Part shown: one piece after another, positions 11,923 to 24,000 of the stretch | Numbering within the stretch: the stretch's first letter is position 1 | How the letters are laid out: each line of letters begins with the position of its first letter | Assembly: GCA_015179045.1 (NCBI GenBank) | Contig: WHUZ01000171.1 | Coordinates: forward strand, 1-53,854 | Direction: 5' to 3' | Length of the DNA stretch: 53,854 bases | Origin: Kalaharituber pfeilii | Lineage: Eukaryota > Ascomycota > Pezizomycetes > Pezizales > Pezizaceae | The notes under the pieces: model-generated | Told to the model about the DNA's origin: nothing | The model's database searches: none | Seen by the model: the letters and a program-made list of their open reading frames with translations, nothing else | Program-made: the position numbers and the translations under genes

Positions 11923-14900
11923 CTAATGATACAATTTCGCCTTCTTACTCCTCTCCCTCCTCCTCTTCTTACTGTCCTTACTCGCCGGTAATACCGGCAA
12001 ATTCTCAATCTCCCAATCAATATACTGAACCATCCACTCGTCGATGTGACCCGGTTCGTTCTCTTCTCCGTTCTCCACTCCCTTTTGTGTACCATCTTCA
12101 TTTTCCCCTGACAGTTCCTCCATTATTTGCACGTCCTTCGGCGTGCTTGTCGCCGTTGCACTGGCTTTGGACGTGCTCCCGCTTCTATCACGTTTGGTTG
12201 TTGCTGTAGATGAGATTTCGCCGAAGTCCGCCCCGTCAACATCCACCAGCTCCCTCTGCGCCGCCTTCGCCGCCACCACATCCTCAACATCCTCTGCCAA
12301 CTCCAACGCCTTCTCTACCTCTGCTTTCCCTAACGTCCCACCATCTACGCCAGCCGCAGCCGCCCTTCCCAGCACAATCTCCCCTGTCCTAGCCCCCTCA
12401 GGCACAATATCCTTTATAACATCTTCACCCAACATATCCTTCAGTGTCAACTTATTAAAGTAGTCTGTTGTAAAGTCTCCCTCCTGAATTACCACATCGT
12501 CCAGCATTCTTTTTTGATTCGCCTTGCGGAGGATGTTGCTTTCGATTGTGTACTCGCTGACAAACCTATATATGTGCACGTCTCGCGTCTGGCCGATGCG
12601 GTGACACCGGTCCTGGCATTGCTTGTCCATGGCGGGATTCCAGTCCAGGTCGTAGAATATGACCGTATCGGCCCCTGTCAAATTAATACCCAACCCACCT
12701 GACCGAGTAGAAAGTATAAACACCAGGATCCTTGGGTCATTATTGAACCTCTCAGTGAGGATTTGTCGTTGCTCCACTTTCGTCGACCCGTCAAGACGTA
12801 AATACCTATGCCCATGAATATTCAAGAACTGCTCTAGGATATCCAGTACCTTCGTCATCTGTGTAAATATTAGAGCACGGTGTCCTCCAGTTTGTAACTC
12901 CCGCAGCAGCGAGTCCAGTCTTTGGAGCTTCCCGCAGTCGTATTGAAGTAGCCTTTTGTCCGGAAATGCAATTGAGAGTCTGACGCGTGCGGCGTGGAAA
13001 GGATCTGAACGTAGCTCTGCTCTCGCCTTGTGGACGAGCTCTACTCCCATGGGGGTTATCGCTAGAGGAGGTAGATCGGTGCATACGACGTTTGGTGTCA
13101 CACAACCAAACTTATCCACTATCGTCGCCATCTCTTCGGTACGCTCCTCAAGTGTGGGTATCATCGATCGTATGATTAACGATTCTCTTAAGTAGCCTTC
13201 TGTCATATCCACTCTCCGCAACGGTCTTGTCCGGATCGGTGTAATATCGACAGTACACGCTTCTCGTAAATTCGCCCCATATATAGGCCGTGAGTTGCAC
13301 CGTAAATCATTGAGATAGGCGCAATGCTTCAGCTGCTCAACCAACGACAACTTTTTCAAATTCTCTTTGAATGCCCTGTTCTTCGGTATACTGCTAAAGT
13401 CAGGCGATATATCATGATCGATCGCCGTCAGCTCCTCGTTATACAGCCTTATTAACGACTTCGTATCATTCAGTCTCCGCAACGAATTCGCCGTATGCGT
13501 TGTCATATTAGCCTCATTTTTGGCTGGGACCAGGTTCAGCAATCCCAAGTCCAGCGTATCCAGAGAACTCTCCTGTAACAACTTCCGCCTCACCAGCAAA
13601 TCCTTGATCTCAAAGTCTGCAACGACCGATCTGCTCATCGCAAGCGACGTGACTATCTGTCTGGTTTCGAACAAATCCGGATGGTTGCATACTTTCCTCA
13701 ATTGCATCAGACAATTGATAATTGAGAGATAATTCCCCGAAGCTAGTGTTTCCCTTGTCTTTGCTAGTGACATAAAGTCATCGTAAAGGTATCGTTGCCG
13801 TTTGGACAGTCTGCAATATATAATATGTTCATACTTTGCCGGCATCTGCTTCTCGACATCGGCCTTCAGTCTCCGAAGCAAATACGGCCTCAACACCTGA
13901 TGCAGCTTCGTCACCGTATTCCTCGCTTCATCATCCATGTGCTCTCTTCCCCCCTCAATTAACTGATCTACGGGATGTGCGAACCACTCTTGGAACTCCT
14001 TCAAATTCGCGAATCCCGATGGCATAGAGCTCGACGCCCCCGACGGCATCAAGAAATACAGGAGCGACCATAACTCAACCAAATTATTTTGCAGTGGCGT
14101 ACCTGTCAAGAGCAGTCTCGCCTCCGCCTTAAAATTTAGCAATGTCTGCCATCTTTGCGATCTGAAGTTTTTGATATTGTGTGCTTCATCTAAGATCAGG
14201 TAATGCCAGTTGCGACGCTTGAAAGTGACTTGGTCTTGCAGAACAAGTTGGTAGGAGGTGATGCAGACATGCCACAAGTTGTCATCGAACCAACCTTTGC
14301 GCTTTTCAGCGCGTTGTTCGCGGGAACCATAATATGTTAGGATTTTGAAGCCAGGTGCCCATTTCTTGAATTCCATCTCCCAGTTGAGCATAACACTAGT
14401 TGGGACAACAATCAAGTGTGGACCCCAGACTTCCTTTTCGCAAGCAAGATGGGCAATTAGGGCTATTGTTTGAATCGTCTTTCTATATAGCCGTTAGATT
14501 TATTATTTCTTTTGGATATGATTCCCAACTCACCCTAGACCCATCTCATCTGCTAAAATACCATTGGTCTTGTTCGAGTACAAACCGGCCAACCAGTCCA
14601 ACCCATAATGCTGATACTCTCGCAAAGTACCGCGAAGCAAAAATGGAATAGGTGTCTTGATATCCGGGGCGGGCTGTGGTGTTGTATGCGAACTGGTCGA
14701 GACACTGTTTTTATTCTGCGCAGGTGAACTCGAGGCCGTTGTCTCATCGTCGATTTCCGCGCCGTCATTCGATAGAGAAACATAGGGCGCCAGAGCCTTG
14801 CTATTATCGACAGCATCATCACTCTTTGTGGGCGCGGTGTCCGATACGGTGATATCCGTTTCAACTGCAAGCGTTCCATCCGTACCCTTATCCTCATATT

Positions 14901-17275
14901 TCACCTCAAGAAGTGTCTCAACCTTTGCCTCACCCTCATCTTGCACATCAGTATCTACCATCTCCACATCTTCTGTCGCTTCCCTATTCTCTGCAACTGG
15001 CAATGACCCTTGTTTCACGAGATTTTCTATATCTCCGAAAAATCCTAACAGGCCCGGATTCTCGCCTTCCTCCTCCTCCTCCTCTCCATCATCACTCTCA
15101 GCTGATCCTTGGGAATCCAACTCAGAGTCCATTATTACAGAGTCCTCATCCTCATCATCCAGCAGAATATCATCCACTTCTTCCAATTCCACTGCTGAGG
15201 GATCCACACCCCTTTCTCGATTCAGAGGCTCCATTTTCTCGTCCTCGGTGCCGTGACCAGCCTCGCTGGCTTGCATTGGAGAAGCCCGTTCTTCTGCTAC
15301 CTTAGTGGTCTCGTCCACTTTCCTAAGAGCAGCATATTTCTCCCTGAGCTGTTCGACTGTGAGATTGGCGTCATCATCCTCTTCTATATCCTCCTCATCC
15401 TCCGAACCGCTTGATGACATATTAACCTCATCTTCTTTGTCTTCTTCCTCCTCCTCTCCCTCCTCGCCTTCATCACTGCCCTTACCCTCTTCTCCTTCAC
15501 CCTCAGCTTCGTCTTCTCCCTCCTCAGCCTCTGAGGCTGTCAGAATCGATGCATGTCTTGCCCTAACCTTCAATAACTGTGTCGAATGCTCCAGCATCTG
15601 ATTCAGCTGTTCCTTTCCTTGTAACTGTCGTAGCTCTTCTGCCCGTTCTCTTCGTCTACGATGGACCTCCTACACCAAGACAAGGGTTAATTAGCCAGGA
15701 TGCTTTTTTTTTTTTTAGATTTCTTTCTTTCTAAATTCTTGATTTTGTGACAATTCAGGAGGTATATATATGTGCAGTTGTTTTTGGGATCTTTCAGATT
15801 TGGGAATAACAATAAAGCAGAGACAAAGTACGACGATTGAATTGATAAACAATGATGAGATGACGATGTGATGATGCTCAAGTACCTCAGTAATCAAGGC
15901 CCATTTATTTCGTATTCCTACAACTACAGCCTCTCTATAGAGCTTGTATGCCTCCCTCACCAATTCTTCCTCTATCTCCTCTTTTGTCTTAGGAATAGAC
16001 TCCTGGACTTTTTGTGCGCACGCCATCGCCAGTTTCTTCGCCAATCCCATATGAAGTCTTCGTTCCCGCTCCATGAGCTTCTGAAAATTCAATGCATGGG
16101 CCATCAGCTGGTCATGATGATAGTATTGGCGTGGCGGGCCAGGCTGCTCATCGGGCATGAAAGCAGAGCATCGCTCAAGAGTCAATACTCCATCCTCGCA
16201 TGCTGCCTCGACTCTCTGCCTGATTTCAGCCTCCTCCCTCGCTTCCTCCTCTAACTCCTCCTCGGACCTCTTCTGTATCACCTCCTCTGAGTCTAAGAAT
16301 GCGTCGAAACTCTCATATTTTGGCTGTGGTGGAATATGCAATGGATGAGTGATTGTCAAGGGAGGTGTGCGACGAAACCGAATCCTAATCTTACGGGGCT
16401 TCCAATCCGGCTCAACATCTAGCTCGCCATCGGAGTCAAACAATAGCTGATCAATCCTTCGACCTTTCAAAGAACCTTGTATAGCTCGGCCTATAGACGC
16501 TTCAGTTGCAGCCCTTGTTGACGTCCGAGAGCTTGTCCTCCGTGAGCCAGTATATGTAATTGGCGTTCGAACAGGGCTTGCCTTTGACTTGCTACCAGAT
16601 TTCAGTTGCAAGTTTTTAGCTAATGACGCTTGTGAGGTAGACTGTCTCGAGGGTGTCGGAGTAGTTGACCGCTTGCTATAATTTTTGCCATTCTTTGAGT
16701 TTGAGACTGATGTCGACGACGCCCTATCTGGTAACTTTTGACTTACATTCCGTCTGGTGCTGGAAGAAGCCGTCGCCGTAGCAGTCGCCCGAGTGTTTGT
16801 TTTGGCAGCTGCCACTGCCGACCCTTTTGCTGACTTTGCATCCTCCAGCTTTAACATTGAGGACCTTGTTTGACGCGTTGGAGTCCCATTCTTCCCATTC
16901 ATAGCTGATGGCATCAGCTCAATTGGTATTGGATTGGTTCTTCCAGACTTCCGTCTGCCATCCACAACGAACGAGGTTGGCGTCTGTGTCATAATACTTT
17001 TCCATGGCGGTGAAATGTCTAGTTTCCGCTTCTTTGAAGGCGGTTTTGGTGTCTCCAGGGCGGAAGAATTGTCTACACCATTTTTACCTGGCAATACTGA
17101 GTCTGCAGGCCTTGGAGTTGTTTTGTCCCCTGGTTCTGTAAGTTGTCAAAAATCATGAAATCCATTGTCGTGGTTAGAAAGCGTTTGCATTGGATCACCA
17201 AAGAATCAAGTGGGGGGGATTCAACCTACCGGGAGTGGCCGGCTCCTCGGGGCGTTTGCGAGTGTTGTTTCGCAT
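11923..17275 (-). CDS. SWR1: SWR1 chromatin-remodelling ATPase
   Basis: Four exons (17230-17275, 15886-17135, 14534-15669, 11923-14482) join in frame to 1663 residues, a normal SWR1 length. SWR1 is the catalytic subunit that exchanges H2A-H2B for H2A.Z-H2B in nucleosomes. The basic N-terminus starts [15 protein letters not shown]. An HSA domain ([20 protein letters not shown], then [14 protein letters not shown]) spans the exon 2/3 junction. A long acidic region follows. The Snf2 core has DEMGLGKT (junction of exons 3 and 4), [11 protein letters not shown] near residue 908 and TGTPLQNN. The helicase C part has [11 protein letters not shown] and [11 protein letters not shown]. The roughly 300-residue insert between the two halves is typical of the INO80/SWR1 class. 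The fragment [20 protein letters not shown] supports the choice over other Snf2 types. The intron between exons 2 and 3 is long (216 nt). Confidence 0.95.
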
Positions 17276-20200
17276 ACAGCGACCGTGCACCAGATGACCT
17301 AGTTTAAGTTGCTGGTTTCTGTGTGAAACCTAATGACATTTATATCCAGAGATAGCTGCGAAGTCGAGGAATCCCGTAAAGTAGGTTGCGGGTTGTTATC
17401 GGCACTGTGCGTGGCGGTAGGCGCGTGGAAGTGTCGAAGACGGGGTTGAGGGGGGGGAAGGTGGCGATGGTGAGAAAAAAATTGTGGTAGGGACGAGTTT
17501 TACTCGGGGGGGGGGGGGGGTGTGGGAGGGGCTCCCTTGGGAGTTTTGGGGGCGGCCAACCGTGCTTTGCAGCTGCGGCTGCCGCGAATCAAACGCCGGG
17601 CGACACATTCTTTCGTTTCGTTCTTGGCGGGGGGGCTGCTGACGGCCGCTGGCTGCTGACGGCCGCTGGCCGAGGGCGCCATGATTTACCTTTGCGATAG
17701 CCAGCGAGAGGAGAGTACTAGCAGGGACATCTTGATGCTTGGAGCATTGTGGGCCAGCATCCCCTTCAGCGAGCGCGGGGCATACCGTACTTGACGCTGG
17801 CCTGGCCTTGCTTGCGGTGGGCACGAGGGAGGCGGCTAACGAGGCTTATTGCAGTGGCGAGCTTGCGCTCAATATAGTTTGGCCGATTACCAAGCACTCG
17901 TAAGCTGGCGCTTCGAAGCGGCTCTCATTCATTGCTTGAGTTTATGCTATCCACAGGATTCCAAGGAATGTTGGGCATGTAGACAGCGCATGAAGGTGCA
18001 TATCAGAGTCTTTCTTCTAAATATTGACCGTGCTTGAACTTCCACGACAGTCATTCAGACTACTCCCAGCCCCTCAGCACCTTTCTTGCTACGGTGCATG
18101 CGGCTGATGAGTCTCGCGCCATGAGTCACAGATATAGACGCATTGTGCAATCAATACGAATACAAAGACGGCACACATGGAAGTCCCCGATAGCACCTAT
18201 GCAGCTCGCATGCACCACATGATGCAATCTTCTTGCATTGCATGAAAGTTATTGCATGTGGTATCATATCCACGCTGCAGGTGGATTGTGCCCTGCCAAG
18301 CATCACACCCGCACCGGCCCGCAGCGTCCTGCATCGTCCCAGACAATCGATGACTTCACCACTAATTCGGCATTGGACGAACAAAACATACCCCCAGGTG
18401 CGCGCCCATCGTTGTTCTTATCACCATTTCCGCACACTCAATTCTACACAGCAGCACTTAACAAGACCCAGCAATGCTCTTCTCCGTTCCTTGTGTCCGT
18501 GATATCCCGATCGTCAGCAACTATGACACATACTCTTGCGCCGTCCGAGCACTGCGGTATGCGTCAGCTTAAACCGGTTATCCCAGTTGAGATAATTCCT
18601 ACTAGTACATCCTACAGTTAGAACTCCTTTTCGTGTCCCAACAGACTTATGGCTACGTCAACCCACCTCCTGAAAATCACCAATTCTGCTCCCCCTGCAC
18701 CGAATAGTGTTGCCAGCAAGACCGTTGCAATTATGGTCACGGCGTTTGTCCCGTCCTCATCCTCCGCTTCTCCCCCGAAGCCTACATCTAGACCAGCCCA
18801 AGATGGCCGCTTTCCAAAACGGCCTCTTTATTCTTTCTATCTTAGGGCTCTATAGTATAGTGTACCACCAATCCTATTTCCCGACAGCCCAACAATGCCG
18901 AGAACCTATCTGCTTGGGTGGGCGAAGGAGGAATTGGGAGGTGGTAAGGCACCGGCAGTAAGTTCAAGATGTAGGAAGTTACTCCGTACACCCGGTCTCA
19001 GACAAGGGACCATACTGTAAATGGCAAACCATGGTGCCCAAAATGGATAATTATGGGATAACCCAATACAGATGGAAGAAGGACACAATAGTGAAAGCGA
19101 GAAAAGGGCATAAATTACGGACTCGAACCCCAAGGACTATATAGATAGTATACATAAATATCTAGGCGAGGATTCTTGCAGAGAAAAAATAGAGCTCCCA
19201 AGGTTATCGAGCAAGCAAGCAAACACTCTTCCCTCCAGAACATAGCACAAGGATCCATAGTATCGTCAGAAGAAACAAAACTACCGGTACTCAGTACCTG
19301 CTAACAGAAGCAGAAGCATAAACTTATGCTAGCTCGGATGTTGCAAATAGAGAGAAGCAGACAGTAGATATATTACTATCAATATTATGTACAAATAATC
19401 AAAGCGGTATCCGCTGTCGCCCAGGACCTTGCTCGCGCCTAACCCACAACCCTCATCTTCCTTCAACGTACCGCTGTATCCCCTCCCCGACCTCTTAAAA
19501 AAAAGCTATGGTATATACCTAGACATGAAGCTTAATAAAAGTCCTCATATGCCCACACTCACGGGGACTTGTACCTCCCCTTACATACTTATAATACTTT
19601 TGCCACCACTGCCATCACCCATTGCCATTTACACAAACCACTGCACCCTCCCCAGCTATCGTATCAATCGTAATCAAAACACCTCAAAATTCGCACCCGG
19701 GCTCTCTTAAACACATGCATTACTTACTTATTCCTAGGCCCCGTTAACGAAGACGAATGTCGAGAAAAATAGGCCTCTACGTATCGAACACAGAGATGAG
19801 GGTAACACCTTAAACAAAAAATGTTACTCGATACAAACGTAACACACCTAAAGTCTAGCGAGGTGTGAGAAAATTAAAGCATCCAGAGTTTTTGATTTCC
19901 TTTTCTGTTTTTCTCTCCAGACATATATAGTACTCATATATATACAAAATAAGCTTGTTTATACATCCACTTTCACTCCCATCCTCTACTTCGTAAAGCC
20001 AAATCTATGAATCCCGTATATGTATTTTTTAACCCCTCATTTCACACACACACACACACACATACATATATCTTTATCCCACCCTCCACGCCCCTCAATT
20101 AAAAAGTTACCCTAAGGGATTATTCAACACTTTCCCAAGTTTATCAATTCAAATCCTGTTCGGTCTCAACATTGAGGGTAACGCTGGCATCACTACTAAG

Positions 20201-21060
20201 CTGTACACTCCCAGTATGAAAACAGTTCAATTTCCTCACCGACACGCCTCCACATTTCAATTTCACATTAAATTCAATTTCAATTCAATTCAGACTCGCT
20301 ACAACGTACACACTATCACACTACTACATAGGACCAGCAAAATAAGAAGCAAAAGCAGCGAACAAAAATCTTCAACGGTTGAAACGAGCTCAAGAGTAAT
20401 ATGAAGCAAAAAGCAAAAAAGAAAAGCATTTCTAAAAGCATCCGGCTTTCTCCACCTTGTTTTCTTTAAGATATGACACTATGAATCTCAACCACCCCCA
20501 CAACCATTCAACTCCCCACATCCATCCATACACATAAAGACTCAGAACAGACTGCAACTCAAAGATAAGTATGTATGTGTATATAAAAAAAAAAAAAAAA
20601 AAAAAAAAAACCCTTTAGCAAAGATGAAAAAACAAACCCGGTACAGTACCACTTAACAGGCAAAAAAATAGGAACCTGTGACTAATCTTTTTAATAAGTA
20701 CACAATTGCATAAGCTGAAACCAAGGACAAACAGAACCTTCACGGGAAAAAAGAAGAAAAGAGAAAAAAAACGAATAAATCCTATCCAATCTGTCCATCA
20801 AATTAATCGACCCGTCATCCCATAAGCATATCCATGTGATGCACAAAACAAAACCCTCAAGGAAAAACAGAAGAAAATTACCAAGAAACAAAACATTTCC
20901 CTTCAATAAGATAATCCCAAAAGCCCACGCAGAGATATAGCAACTAACCCACAAAACCATCATCACATTGACTGCTCCATAATAACCCACAAACAAGACC
21001 CCATCATTCATCCCATCGACTTCGCCTTTCGAACAGACTTGCTCCAGTGGAATATGGCTA
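17276..21060. other. Long region without a recognised gene (SWR1 5' side, RPB1 3' side)
   Basis: About 3.8 kb. The first part (17396-17830) is G/C-rich, with G runs (13 G ending at 17520) and a tandem GCTGACGGCCGCTG-type repeat at about 17634-17670. The rest is A/T-rich, with (CA)n at 20046-20062 and 26 A at 20585-20610. Open frames are short and match nothing I know. A B-box-like TTCGAG motif near 19120 on the minus strand lacks a tRNA fold. It probably holds the SWR1 promoter and the RPB1 3' UTR, perhaps with noncoding RNA. Confidence 0.45.
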
Positions 21061-24000
21061 CTAACCATTGTTCCTTGGTGACCTGCTAACTCGTTAGCCC
21101 TGCCTTCATTGCAATTTATATATATATAGTTGACTTACCCAGGAGAGTACATCGGGCTTGCTGGGCTATACTGCCTATTCCCCTGCAAAGCTGCACCAGG
21201 ACTTCTCGGGCTGACCGCATATGCAGGGCTCGTCGGGCTAAATGTCGGGCTTGTAGGACTGTATCCAGGGCTAGTCGGGGATGCGCCGAGGCCTCCTGCA
21301 TTATACACAGGACTGGTTGGCGAGTAATCAGGGGACGTAGGCGAGTACTGTGGCGACGTGGGTGACGAGAACTGCGGACTAGACGGGCTATATGATGGCG
21401 ATGTCGGTGAGAAGGTTGGGCTTGTCGGAGAATACGTTGGAGATGTTGGAGAAACATGGGTGGCCATAACTGTTCCAAAGGCTGGTGACGATGGTGAGTA
21501 CCCAGGGGATGCAAGATTATATGTGGGCGATGCCGGAGAGAAGCCCATACGCGGAGATGCGGAAAAGCCAGGGGATGTGATGGCCATATTTGGTGATGTT
21601 GGAGAGTATATTGGGGATGCTGGAGTATAACCGGGGCTGGTCGGGCTGGTACCACCGAATGGGCTGGTTGGAGAGTAAGGTCTTGGGCTTGCTGCGCCTA
21701 AGCTGCCAATATGTGGACTCATAGAACCATAGATGAGATTCGGGTAGTCAGGGAATCCATTTGGCGCCTCAGTCTCGGCCGCAGAAATTATTGGTGAGAA
21801 GGCAGAGTTGATATCTGGAGAGCCCACCTGGTACGAGCCATAGTATGATGGAGAATTGCTGTCATATGGCGTAGCCTCTCCCTCTCGGAGACCCTTACCC
21901 ATACCATATCCTCCAGCACCCAAGCCACGGTTGTCAATTACAACGTCCGACAACATACTCTCATCTAGATAGACCTGGAACTCTCCAGTACCAAGTGGCG
22001 CAAGCTGGCCCAACATTATGTTCTCAGAGACACCTCGGCAATCGTCCAGTTCTCCAGCAGCAGCTGCTTCTAACAAGATTTCGACAGTTTCTTCGAAAGA
22101 ACACCTCATCAGCGCCCCGGTGTCTGCACGATTGATACCATGACGAGTAATGGCCATCAAATGCCCTCTAGCAGTCATGACATCCACAAGAAGTGCAAGA
22201 TGACGTTCGTTGACATAGGAACCATCGAATGCCAACACGTTTCTCAACTCACGCAAGAGACCAGCTCGGGTGGCTTCAATACCAAACACTTCCAAAATCT
22301 CAATGAAACTGTTGGAGTATGTTCTTGTAGCATCCACCCCTTCAATCTCCAACACCCCTTTCAGCGCAGAGCCGCTGGTATCCAGGATATACTCCTGGCA
22401 TCCAGGTTCACCCCTTCTCATAACTAAAGAGCCGTCGGCATCCACCTTTGTGCAGGACTTTTCACTGATGAAAGCCCTCGAGACACCCTTGACACCGTTG
22501 AGAAGCAAGTCATCAAGGATATGTGCTTCAAATCGCTTAAGCATGGAATCTTCTTCAGGATCATCGCTTTCATCCATGGACTTCTCTGACCTCTTAATTC
22601 GCAAACGGAGATTTGGAACATCGGCGTTGTTGTCAGACATAATGATTGCCATATCATGACCGTATTGTTCCATAACTCTCATACCCACGTCTTCGACAGT
22701 CAAGTTTTTGTCAAGCAACTTTCTTCGGTCCAGGATGATCCTGAGCATCCACCTTGACTGAGAATCCACATCATCATCGGTATCAATCATGAAGTGTGAT
22801 CGAACTGCTTCACGGTCCTCCTCAATGACGGTATCACGTGGATCAGGGTCATAGTAAATCTCCGTAGTGTCAGTAACTGAACGAAGAGTTGTATGCTCAA
22901 CTGCACTACGCAAAGCTTTCACAGTATCCTTATTGTACCGATTTTCTGGGATTTGATAAACAGTCATCGATGGTGTTTTGATATTCTTAGCTACGTTCAA
23001 AATTTCCTTCAGACGTGGCACACCGAGAGTAACGTTCTTGGACGAGACACCAGCAAAATGGAAAGTGTTCAATGTCATTTGCGTAGCCGGCTCTCCGATA
23101 GACTGTGCGGCCAACACGCCAACCATCTCTCCGGGGTTGACAGCGGCTTTTGCAAACCTTGTTTCGATTTCACCAAGGACCCAGTCAAAGGCTACCTTGT
23201 TGAGATTATTCTCCATAACCAATCTGCGGAATGCGAGTCTTGATCGGAGTTGGCATTTGAAGAGCAATGTAGCGTTCTCTTGAGCTTCTCGGGACAATGG
23301 GTCATTTCCACGAACAACAGTCAATCGATCGAAAAGACCCCTGACTCGCTCAATAACATACTTCGGATGGAGATCGCTCTTTTGTTTATCCTTGATGCGG
23401 AAAATTGTCTTCGCATTCTCCAAAATCCTGAGCACGTTGATTGGCAATTGGAGGCGATCCACAATCTCCGTAGGATTTTGTATTGACCTCAGGAATGCAC
23501 GGTCTGCCTTCAACTGTTCCCACTCTTCATCCAGATATTGCTGTACTTCCACATCCCCAGCAATTTCTTGAGCCACGAGAAGGTACTGCGGAGGAATAGA
23601 TCTGGATTCATCCATAACATCGACACGGAACTTTCTTTCAAATTCCTTGTCAGAACTCGCGATGGTATCCAATTTCTGGGGTTCGATATGTGCACCATCG
23701 AGACCGTCTTCTCCGTAGACAAACTGAATAATGTCACCAAGTGAGTTCCTGACGGTCCCGTCATATTTGGCCATGACATCTTCCAAGGCCTTGACAAGCC
23801 TACGCTGAATGTACCCAGTTTCGGCAGTTTTGACAGCTGTATCGATAAGACCTTCTCTACCAGCCATGGCGTGGAAGAAGTACTCTTGCGGCGTCAAACC
23901 TCGGAGATAAGAGTTCTCGACGAAACCACGAGATTCGGCACTGAAGTCATCCTTGCAGAAATGTGGCAGTGTTCGGTATTTGAAACCAAACGGAATGCGT

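Noticed and set aside
14798..15256. Ser-rich open frames on the plus strand
   Set aside because: They are antisense to the acidic region of SWR1.
19118..19130. tRNA B-box-like GGGTTCGAGTCC on the minus strand
   Set aside because: The flanks do not pair into a T stem, and no A box or acceptor stem is found at the proper distance.
21358..21630. Gly/Asp/Val repeat protein on the plus strand
   Set aside because: It is the antisense reading of the RPB1 heptad repeats.
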